From positions 1 to 13,203 of the forward strand of contig JARXKR010000051.1 of the NCBI GenBank assembly GCA_030271565.1: 13,203 nucleotides of DNA, written 5' to 3'. The notes under the pieces are model-generated. The model searched no databases. It worked only from the letters and a program-made list of their open reading frames with translations, and was not told the origin of the DNA. A program made the translations under genes and the position numbers. The stretch comes from Pseudomonadota bacterium. GTDB taxonomy: Bacteria; Pseudomonadota; Alphaproteobacteria; Sphingomonadales; Sphingomonadaceae. Positions 6,927 through 13,203 of this stretch are shown here, in pieces (the stretch's first letter is position 1; every line of letters starts with the position of its first letter).

Positions 6927-9900
6927 TACTGCCAGACCACCGCGAGCAGCGCCGCTTGGCCCGCCGGACTGGAGAAGTAATTGAGGTGGTGGCACGCCAC
7001 ATTGCTGCGCGTCGCCGGATGATCGCCCAGCACATCGTCGAGCAGGATCGAATGCATCTTGACCGCAATATCGTTGGCCGCCGAATCGAACAGCAGATCG
7101 AGCGGGGCCGAGCGGGTGATCTTGACCATCAGTGCGTCGAAAAACGCCTTGTCGGGCGCCTGATAGTCCGCGATGTTGCCGGCGAGAATCGAGTACCGCG
7201 TGGTCGGCGGCGTTCCGCCATTGAGCGCAATGATGAATTCGCTGCCCGGTGCCATCTGCTCGAGGGTAGGGGTCAACGAGGCCGAGGCACTCAGCACTCC
7301 TGCCGCACTGGCGCAGACCGGCAAAAGCCCGCTACTGGCTCCCAACGCCATCAACGCGAGCAGCACCTTGCGCGCCTTGCCAATGTCGCCGAACGGCGAT
7401 CCCGCATTGGGCGTGCCGCACATCACCAGATGGTCGATGAACGCCGCGCCCCCTTCCTTTTCGGTCAGCCAGCGCGACACCAGCCCGCCCATCGAATGCG
7501 CCAGCACGGTCACGTCCTTGCCGTCGTCCGGCCCGATCCCGACAGCGGCAAGATCGGCCTTCAAGGCCCGTGCGGTCTGGTCGATCGGGGTCGAGAGGTT
7601 CTCATAATCGTAGGCCAGCACGCAATCGAACTGGCCGTCGATCCCGCAGGCGCGCAGTCCTTCGAGCATGCCCTTTGTGTCGCCGATGATGCCGTGGATG
7701 ACCACCAGCACGCGGCTGGCGGCTTTGACCGCATCGATCATCCCGTCGCTGGAATAGCTGACCTGCCCGAACCCGTCGAAACGCGCCAATCGTAGCGGAT
7801 GGCCGCGACCGAGCCCGATCGTCTTGAAGAAATACATCCGCAGCGCCCCGCCCAAACTGCGCTGGTCGGCCAAGGGCGCGGGGACGTGGCTGACTTCAAC
7901 GTGGGTCGAGCCATCCACGTCTTGCCAGAAATTCCCCGCGGGCATCAGGTGCGGTCCATCTCGGACCAGCGGCATCAGCACCTCGCCCGCCGCGAGCTTG
8001 AGGTCGAGGCGCAGCTTGAGCGGGTTCTCGGCGAGCTTGGCCGGATCGGAGATGTCGGTGATGTCGAGCGCCACCGTGTTTTCACCGCGCAGCCCCGCCA
8101 CGCCCGCCGGGACAATTCCCGCCGCCGCCAGCGCCCCGGCAAAATGTTCGTCTGATCCAGCTGCGCGCGATGCCCCGAGCGAGGACACCAGCGCCAGGTT
8201 TGCGGTGACCGTGGGATGCCCTTCAATTGCTACCTGCCCGCCGGCAAGCTGCGTCGGCGCAGTCCCGACCACCGCAAGCCGCGGGGTGATCCGCGCGGTC
8301 AGGTCGATCGTGAACCAGTCATCCTTGACCACCTTGGCTGCTGCGGCTGCCGCCTGCCGGTCTCCGCCTGCACCGCGGTCCGAAGTCAGCTTCGGCATGG
8401 TCAGTTTGAAACTGTCGATCGGTTCGGTCGTCAAGACCAGCTTGAACTGTTCGACCGCCGCGACACCGCCATCATCGAGAAAAAGATTCAAACTGGGATC
8501 GGGCGGCGCGCCGTCCCAGACCAACGACAGGGTCATGTATTCGTCGGACGGCGGAATCTTGCCGAAGGCGAGCAGACCGACCGAATAGTCGCTCCCGAAG
8601 TGCAGCACCGCGAACTCAAGCATCGCAGCGGTACGGTTGCGCAGCCGCAGCTGACCTTTGATGCTGTCCCAGCTGCCGTCGGCGTTTTGCCCGACATCGA
8701 AGGTCAGCGTCGGCGCGGGGAGCAGGCGTTCGCTGCCGTCCGGACCCGGCACCGCGTAGACCAGATCGACCTTGCCGGGATCGAGCTGCGGCTGCGGGTT
8801 GCTCAGCGCGAGCAGCCGCCGCCACCCGGCGACATGCGCCAGAACCGCGATCAGCTTGGGCTGCCACAGCGCGGGATCGTCCATCCGGATCGTGCTGGCG
8901 GTCACCCCGTCATCGCGCCGCGACAAGGTCAGCACGCCGCCGCCGGCAGTAAGCGCAAAGCCGTCGTCTTCATCCTCCGCGCCGACCAGCGCGGCGATCA
9001 TTCCGCCATCGTCGTCGAGCGCCTTCTGCACCGCGGCCTTGCTGCCCGCATCGCCAACAAAGCGCAGCCGCAGCGGGGGTTCGGGAAGCGAGGTCAGCGT
9101 CGCGAGATAGCGCGCCGCCGGGTCGGCTGCGAAATCGGGCACGACCTCACTGCTGGTCCCGCCTACGTTGATGACCTGCGCCGTGCCGACCGGAACGTCG
9201 GGGCTGGCCTCGAGCGCCAGCGAAAACGAGACCTTGGTGTCCGGGCTCGCCGGCAGGCCGGCAATCGCCCCTCCGTCCGCACTCCACTTTGTCCCCGTGT
9301 TGCTCACCACAAAGGTCTTGCGCCCGATCTTGCGCGCGCGGCCCAAGAAGCCCTGCCAGCCATCGAACCCGCCGACTGCTTCGAACTGGGGGCGCTGCGG
9401 GGTCTGATCGACCTTGCGGATATATTGGCTGACCCGGGCCCGGGCGCGCGGGAACAGCTCGGCATAGGACAAGTCGCCCGATGTCTCGCGCAGCACCTGA
9501 TAGAGCGATTCGGTGAAGATCCCGCAGCGGTTGTCGAGGTCTTCCTTGGCGGTCTCGTCGCGGTCGCTGGCGGCGAGCAGCATGTGGCGCGATTGCGGGA
9601 TAATCAGATTGTCTGCCTTGAGCATCGCGGCATACTGGCCTTCGAGATAGGCTTCGAGCGCGCGAGGAAAGTTGCCATCGGTGGTGCCGCGCACCCCGGC
9701 CCGGCTTGCGCCGTCGATATCGCGGGTGCCGCTGCCCGAATGGCAACAATCGAGCACCCAGGCGATGTGCGGCTCGTTCTTCGCCAGTTCCGCCAGCAGC
9801 AGCGCCAGCTCCTTGTCGGCGAGGTCGAAATTGTCGCCCAGCCGGCTGTCATGGCAAACCAGCCCCTGATCGCGCTTGTCGAGATCGTATTGGGCAAATT

Positions 9901-10168
9901 CCGGCGCGGCAGCCGACCGCGCGCCGTGGCCGCTGTAGTGGAGATAGGCGACATCGTCCTTGCCTGCCTGCCCCAGATGCTTTCGCACCTGCGCAATGAC
10001 ATTGGCGTAAGTCGCATCGCCATCGGTCAACTTGATGATCGCGGGATCGGTAAAATGGGTGGTCAGGTAATCTTCGACGTTGGCGGTGTCCGCGACGCAG
10101 CCTTCAAGCGAGTCCGTGCCTTCCGGATAGCTGTCTATCCCGATCAGCAGCGCATAGATTTTGCCCAT
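6926..10168 (-). CDS. Caspase-like protease fused to a C-terminal alpha/beta hydrolase
   Basis: A 1080-residue, apparently soluble protein with two hydrolase domains. Residues 1-270 are a peptidase C14 (metacaspase/orthocaspase-like) domain: YALLIGIDSYP, catalytic His H81 in LHYSGHGA, and catalytic Cys C142 in WVLDCCHSGSG. Family members with DCCHSG usually cut after Arg or Lys. Residues about 290-800 are beta-rich and unrecognised. Residues about 815-1080 are an alpha/beta hydrolase of lipase/PGAP1-like type: VLVVIHGIIGD (oxyanion loop), nucleophile S892 in LAHSMGGLVSRW, CGTPNAGSP, probable acid D1033 and probable His H1061. Both catalytic sets appear intact. It is the first gene of the three-gene operon and shares TAATG with the CHAT gene. 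A GCGGAAGGCGG stretch precedes the start. An 80-bp gap separates it from csaA; TTGACC occurs there without a convincing -10. A death-effector role (protease-controlled lipase) is inference. Confidence 0.92.
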   Translation of the reverse strand: MGKIYALLIGIDSYPEGTDSLEGCVADTANVEDYLTTHFTDPAIIKLTDGDATYANVIAQVRKHLGQAGKDDVAYLHYSGHGARSAAAPEFAQYDLDKRDQGLVCHDSRLGDNFDLADKELALLLAELAKNEPHIAWVLDCCHSGSGTRDIDGASRAGVRGTTDGNFPRALEAYLEGQYAAMLKADNLIIPQSRHMLLAASDRDETAKEDLDNRCGIFTESLYQVLRETSGDLSYAELFPRARARVSQYIRKVDQTPQRPQFEAVGGFDGWQGFLGRARKIGRKTFVVSNTGTKWSADGGAIAGLPASPDTKVSFSLALEASPDVPVGTAQVINVGGTSSEVVPDFAADPAARYLATLTSLPEPPLRLRFVGDAGSKAAVQKALDDDGGMIAALVGAEDEDDGFALTAGGGVLTLSRRDDGVTASTIRMDDPALWQPKLIAVLAHVAGWRRLLALSNPQPQLDPGKVDLVYAVPGPDGSERLLPAPTLTFDVGQNADGSWDSIKGQLRLRNRTAAMLEFAVLHFGSDYSVGLLAFGKIPPSDEYMTLSLVWDGAPPDPSLNLFLDDGGVAAVEQFKLVLTTEPIDSFKLTMPKLTSDRGAGGDRQAAAAAAKVVKDDWFTIDLTARITPRLAVVGTAPTQLAGGQVAIEGHPTVTANLALVSSLGASRAAGSDEHFAGALAAAGIVPAGVAGLRGENTVALDITDISDPAKLAENPLKLRLDLKLAAGEVLMPLVRDGPHLMPAGNFWQDVDGSTHVEVSHVPAPLADQRSLGGALRMYFFKTIGLGRGHPLRLARFDGFGQVSYSSDGMIDAVKAASRVLVVIHGIIGDTKGMLEGLRACGIDGQFDCVLAYDYENLSTPIDQTARALKADLAAVGIGPDDGKDVTVLAHSMGGLVSRWLTEKEGGAAFIDHLVMCGTPNAGSPFGDIGKARKVLLALMALGASSGLLPVCASAAGVLSASASLTPTLEQMAPGSEFIIALNGGTPPTTRYSILAGNIADYQAPDKAFFDALMVKITRSAPLDLLFDSAANDIAVKMHSILLDDVLGDHPATRSNVACHHLNYFSSPAGQAALLAVVWQ

Positions 10169-10248
10169 AGTTTCCGCCTTCCGCAGCTTATTTGTCTGCG
10201 ACCCCGTGCGCGTTTGCTCTCACGCTTTCGGGGGCAGGTCAAAGGTTA

Positions 10249-10620
10249 TCAGAAAAGCCGCGAGCCGTTGGGTACCGCGAAATCCGGCGCAAACAGGATT
10301 ACCGCGCCGCTCTCGTCGGCGAAGCCCAACGTCAGCACCTCGGACATGAATTTGCCGATCTGGCGCGGCGGGAAGTTGACCACTGCGGCGACTTGCCGCC
10401 CGGGCAGTTCGTCCAGGGTATAGCGCTCGGTGATCTGTGCGCTCGATTTCTTGACCCCGACGGCCGGGCCAAAATCGATCGTCAGCCTGTACGCAGGCTT
10501 GCGCGCTTCGGGGAACGGCTCGGCGCTGAGCACCGTGCCGATGCGGATGTCGACGGCGAGGAATTGGTCAAACGAGATCGGGTCGGCGGCAGCAGCGTCG
10601 GGCGAATGGGCTAGGTGCAT
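10249..10620 (-). CDS. csaA: CsaA-like tRNA-binding domain protein
   Basis: A 123-residue protein made of one tRNA-binding OB-fold domain, like CsaA, a dimeric export-related chaperone in Bacillus. Near-invariant family strings are present: FDQFLAVDIRIGTV at 17-30, FPEARKPAYRLTIDFG at 36-51, GVKKSSAQIT at 55-64, VVNFPPRQIGKFMSEVLTLGF at 80-100, and the VPNGSRLF terminus. Its length is slightly over the usual 110 because of a 15-residue Ala/Asp-rich N-terminal extension. The start at 10620 is the only Met before the domain, with GGAG about ten bases upstream. It begins 32 bp after the DUF488 gene on the same strand, so pccA, DUF488 and csaA may be co-transcribed. A double stop (TGATAA) ends the gene. 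There is no obvious functional tie to the caspase operon downstream. Confidence 0.92.
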   Translation of the reverse strand: MHLAHSPDAAAADPISFDQFLAVDIRIGTVLSAEPFPEARKPAYRLTIDFGPAVGVKKSSAQITERYTLDELPGRQVAAVVNFPPRQIGKFMSEVLTLGFADESGAVILFAPDFAVPNGSRLF

Positions 10621-10652
10621 GTCAGTCCGGCTCCGGATTCATCGCTTCGGCT

Positions 10653-11090
10653 TCACGGCCAGAGCTCATTTGCATCAAAGTCATCGAGTACCGTTTTGCG
10701 CAGCAGGGTGCGGTGGCAACCCGCCGGGTCACGCTCATAGCACAGCAAGGCAGTGCGGCGTTCGTGCGCAAGTTCAGCCAATTGCGCGCCCGCGACGATC
10801 GCCTCGGGCAGTTCGAGCTGCCCGGCATAGATCCGTTCCAGCGCCGCTTGATTGCCCGCGCGCGCTGCGGCTCGGCCATCGGCCGGTGTGCCGAGCGCGC
10901 GGAAGTGGCGGTACTCGATCCCGGCACTCGCGAGGTTTGCCGCCAGCGCAGTTTTGGAGAAACCCGGTCGGCGCGACGCCGCAACGGCGCGAACATCGGC
11001 CACGATCTCAACCCCAGCTGCGGTCAATGCGGCGAGGAACGCGTCGACCGTTGTCTGCTCGTAACCGATGGTCCAGATCGTCGGCATCAT
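10653..11090 (-). CDS. DUF488 family protein
   Basis: A 145-residue DUF488 protein of unknown biochemical role. Family signatures are IWTIGYEQTTVDAFLAAL at 5-22, the VEIVADVRAVAASRRPGF block at 27-44, and LLCYERDPAGCHR at 115-127 with the conserved Cys117, Cys125, His126 and Arg127. The length is usual. The gene begins ATGATG at 11090-11085: the first ATG forms an ATGA overlap with the pccA stop, and the second, three bases on, would give MPTIWTIGYE. Either start leaves the same domain. The overlap suggests translational coupling to pccA, but I know of no demonstrated link with propionyl-CoA metabolism. Confidence 0.9.
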   Translation of the reverse strand: MMPTIWTIGYEQTTVDAFLAALTAAGVEIVADVRAVAASRRPGFSKTALAANLASAGIEYRHFRALGTPADGRAAARAGNQAALERIYAGQLELPEAIVAGAQLAELAHERRTALLCYERDPAGCHRTLLRKTVLDDFDANELWP

Positions 11091-13203
11091 TCGAGCTCGA
11101 GGATCACAGCATCGACCGCCAGGCTTTCGCCCTGCGCCGCGTTGATCACCTTGACCGTCGCGCTCTTTTCGGCGCGCAGGATGTTTTCCATCTTCATCGC
11201 CTCGATCACCGCGAGCGGCTGCCCGGCCTCGACCTTGTCCCCCACCGCGACATTGAGCGAGACCAGCAACCCGGGCATCGGGCAGATCAAGAAGCGCGAC
11301 AGGTCGGGCGGGACCTTTTCGATCATGTGCCGGGTCAGCGGCGCGACCGGGGCGGGCAGCACCTGGACCTGATGGATCGCGCCGCGTGTGGTCATCTTGA
11401 ACCCGGTGCGGGTGGGGGCGAGTTTGATTCCATAAACCGACGACCCTGAGCCTGTCGAATGGGCCACCTCGGCCTCGATCAGCCGGTCGCCGGGAGTGTA
11501 TTCGAGCGCGAGATCAACCGGTTCACCATCGACAGTGATCTCCTCATCGAGCGACACCGCAAAGGTCTTGCCGCCGATCGTCACCGACCAGTCGTACGGC
11601 GGGTCTAGTTCGTCCGCCAGTTGCCCATCGACCTGCCGTGCGCGGTCGGCGCGCGCGGTGGCGACAAACCCGGCGACTGCCGCGAGATGCCCCAGAACCT
11701 CGTCCGAAGTCGCCGCACCGTGGAAGCCGTCGGGATATTCCTCGGCGATGAACCCGGTGGTAAGCTCGCCCGAGCGGAAGCGCGGGTGCTGCATGATCGC
11801 GCTGACAAAATCGATGTTGTGGGCCACTCCTTCGATCTCGAACGCGTCGAGCGCGGCGATTTGCTTGTCCGCCGCCTCATCGCGGGTTTCGCCCCAGGTC
11901 ACCAGCTTGGCGATCATCGGATCGTAGAACATCGAGACTTCGCCGCCTTCCATCACCCCGTCATCGACGCGGACGCCCTCCGAGCCCCTGAGTTCCCTTA
12001 AAAACGCATCGTCACCCCGCACTTGATGCGGGGCTTGGCTTCCTTCTGCACCGTCGGCGGAAGAAGAGCCAAGGCCCGTGTCAAGCACGGGCTGACGAGA
12101 AGAGTTAGAAGGAACTGGGGGACGGTAGCGGGTGAGTCTGCCAGTCGAGGGCAGAAACCCGCGATACGGGTCTTCGGCATAGACCCGGTTCTCGATCGCC
12201 CAGCCATCGATCCCGATGTCGGCCTGCGTCATGCTGAGCTTCTCACCGTACGCGACGCGGATCATCTGCTCGACCAGATCGATGCCCGTAATCGCCTCGG
12301 TCACCGGGTGTTCAACCTGCAGCCGGGTGTTCATTTCGAGGAAATAGAAGCTCTCGCCCGTAGGGTCTGCGCCGCTGACAATCAGTTCGACCGTGCCCGC
12401 AGAATAATAGCCCACCGCGCGCGCCAATGCGACGCACTGCTCGCCCATCGCTTTACGCATCTTGGGCGTGACGAATGGCGAGGGGGCTTCCTCGACCACC
12501 TTCTGGTGGCGGCGCTGGATCGAGCATTCGCGCTCGTTGAGGTAAAGGATGTTGCCGTGCTGATCGCCGAGGATCTGGATTTCGATGTGGCGCGGACCCA
12601 GGATGAATTTCTCGATGAACACGCGCTCGTCGCCGAACGAATTGAGCCCTTCGCGCTGGGTCGCCTCGAAGCCTTCCTCGACGTCCTTGTCGTTATAGGC
12701 GAGCCGCATCCCCTTGCCGCCGCCGCCGGCGCTGGCCTTCATCATCACCGGATAGCCGATCTCGCGGCTGACCATCAGCGCCTCGGCAGTATCGGCAATC
12801 GCTTCGGGCGATCCGGGCACGACATTAACCCCTGCGGCCTTGGCCAGCTTCTTGCTCTCGATCTTGTCGCCCATCGCGGCGATTGCGCCCACCGGCGGCC
12901 CGATAAAGGCGATGCCCGCGGCGGCGAGCGCCTCGGCAAAACTCGTGCGTTCCGAGAGGAAGCCGTAGCCTGGATGCACCGCCTCGGCCCCGGTCTGCTT
13001 GGCCGCTGCGATGATCTTCTCGGCGATCAGGTAGCTTTGCGCAGCGGGCGACGGGCCGATATGCACCGCCTCATCCGCCATCGCCACAAACGGCGCGCGG
13101 GCATCGGCGTCCGAATAGACCGCGACGGTCGCGATACCCATGCGGCGGGCGGTCTTGATGATCCGGCAAGCGATCTCGCCACGGTTGGCGATGAGGATTT
13201 TTT
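11087..13203 (-). CDS. pccA: Propionyl-CoA carboxylase alpha subunit (biotin carboxylase + BCCP), 5' end missing
   Basis: The alpha subunit carboxylates biotin using ATP and bicarbonate; with PccB it makes methylmalonyl-CoA. The frame continues past the ATG at 13141 to the window end as KILIANRGEIACRII, the conserved biotin-carboxylase start, so the true start lies just beyond 13203. Visible landmarks are HPGYGFLSE, the ATP-grasp loop ASAGGGGKGMR, ECSIQRRHQK, the EMNTRLQVEHPVTE segment, a PCC-type linker domain, ICPMPGLL, and the biotinyl motif EAMKMEN with its Lys codon at 11192-11194. The linker and ICPMPG favour PccA over other acyl-CoA carboxylases. It is unusually long (over 704 residues against roughly 665) because of an in-frame insertion of about 45 residues after RYRPP, just before VRVDDGV-MEGGEVSMFYDPMIAKL. 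A shorter repeat-derived stretch lies near HSTGSGSS. The stop overlaps the DUF488 start. Confidence 0.93.
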   Translation of the reverse strand, partial: KILIANRGEIACRIIKTARRMGIATVAVYSDADARAPFVAMADEAVHIGPSPAAQSYLIAEKIIAAAKQTGAEAVHPGYGFLSERTSFAEALAAAGIAFIGPPVGAIAAMGDKIESKKLAKAAGVNVVPGSPEAIADTAEALMVSREIGYPVMMKASAGGGGKGMRLAYNDKDVEEGFEATQREGLNSFGDERVFIEKFILGPRHIEIQILGDQHGNILYLNERECSIQRRHQKVVEEAPSPFVTPKMRKAMGEQCVALARAVGYYSAGTVELIVSGADPTGESFYFLEMNTRLQVEHPVTEAITGIDLVEQMIRVAYGEKLSMTQADIGIDGWAIENRVYAEDPYRGFLPSTGRLTRYRPPVPSNSSRQPVLDTGLGSSSADGAEGSQAPHQVRGDDAFLRELRGSEGVRVDDGVMEGGEVSMFYDPMIAKLVTWGETRDEAADKQIAALDAFEIEGVAHNIDFVSAIMQHPRFRSGELTTGFIAEEYPDGFHGAATSDEVLGHLAAVAGFVATARADRARQVDGQLADELDPPYDWSVTIGGKTFAVSLDEEITVDGEPVDLALEYTPGDRLIEAEVAHSTGSGSSVYGIKLAPTRTGFKMTTRGAIHQVQVLPAPVAPLTRHMIEKVPPDLSRFLICPMPGLLVSLNVAVGDKVEAGQPLAVIEAMKMENILRAEKSATVKVINAAQGESLAVDAVILELE
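11441..11465. repeat. Short dispersed-repeat-like motif inside pccA
   Basis: CCCTGAGCCTGTCGAATGGG resembles the short imperfect palindrome (CCCTGAGC, then a T-G-T-C-G-A core, then AGGG) that is scattered through many proteobacterial genomes. Here it is read in frame as AHSTGSGSS, in the PccA linker region, where I would expect a shorter loop. Identification is from memory of the motif, not from a search. Confidence 0.4.
11985..12121. repeat. In-frame inverted pair of palindromic elements within pccA
   Basis: A segment of about 137 bp is a large imperfect inverted repeat. The two arms run inward from AGTTCC near each end, through CGTCA, to a hairpin and CTTGGCT. Each arm holds its own 7-bp perfect hairpin: CCCCGCA / CTTGA / TGCGGGG at 12015-12033 and GCCCGTG / TCAAG / CACGGGC at 12074-12092. 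The hairpins have the same loop but three compensated stem base pairs. The element keeps the pccA frame open and adds about 45 residues. It contains no transposase. Confidence 0.8.

Noticed and set aside
6927..6995. Upstream ATG extending the CHAT protein by 23 residues
   Set aside because: The added residues lie inside the caspase-gene 3' end and are not CHAT-like; the TAATG junction start is better placed.
10169..10248. TTGACC as the -35 of a caspase-operon promoter
   Set aside because: No acceptable -10 hexamer lies 16-18 bp downstream, so it was not listed as a feature.
8216..10423. 735-codon plus-strand open frame opposite the caspase gene
   Set aside because: It is the antisense of a gene with clear caspase and hydrolase motifs; its translation is Arg/Gln/His-rich without domain signatures, as expected of GC-rich shadow frames.
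11985..12121. Rho-independent terminator or insertion-sequence ends inside pccA
   Set aside because: The frame stays open through it and the gene continues with its conserved C-terminal half; there is no T-run termination context and no transposase. A paired palindromic repeat fits better.
13139..13141. ATG at 13141 as the start of pccA
   Set aside because: The upstream in-frame sequence to the window edge encodes the conserved biotin-carboxylase N-terminus KILIANRGEIACRI, so the gene starts outside the window.

Overview
The window is GC-rich, tightly packed DNA that looks alphaproteobacterial. The PccA-type biotin carboxylase, the CsaA-like protein and small palindromic elements with a CTTGA/TCAAG loop lying inside a coding region all suggest Sphingomonadales, perhaps near Erythrobacter. 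That placement is inference from protein character, not from a marker gene.

Layout. Positions 1-729 (minus) hold msrB followed by the N-terminal part of selO, a stress and redox pair whose reading frames overlap by 8 bases. Positions 730-921 are a divergent intergenic region with a plausible sigma70-type promoter set among short direct and inverted repeats. Positions 922-3050 (plus) hold a TIR-TM-TolB-like-TPR protein and then a 52-residue protein made almost wholly of five copies of the octapeptide GARGTPDR. Facing these, 13 bp away, is a minus-strand three-gene operon (10168 down to 3064). It encodes a caspase-like protease fused to a C-terminal alpha/beta hydrolase, a CHAT-type protease, and a membrane-anchored nSTAND1-type NTPase. 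The junctions in that operon are TAATG and ATGA overlaps. Positions 10249-13203 (minus) hold housekeeping genes: pccA (5' end beyond the window), a DUF488 protein and csaA.

How the genes may work together. TIR, STAND NTPase, caspase, CHAT and lipase-like folds are all recurrent parts of bacterial immunity and regulated cell-death systems. Finding all five in two adjacent converging units, with a tiny repeat protein between them, makes 922-10168 a strong candidate for an uncharacterised defence or stress-response island. A working model, which is inference: the STAND NTPase and perhaps the membrane TIR/TPR protein sense a trigger; the caspase and CHAT proteases form an activation cascade; the fused hydrolase and/or the TIR domain carries out the damage; and the Arg-rich repeat protein is a substrate, inhibitor or scaffold.

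Other points of interest. pccA carries an in-frame insertion of about 45 codons, built from two inverted copies of a hairpin element whose stems differ by compensatory changes. It also carries a second short repeat-like motif. selO has no ATG, GTG or TTG start that keeps its conserved N-terminus and probably starts at CTG. No tRNA, rRNA, CRISPR array, transposase or integrase was seen.
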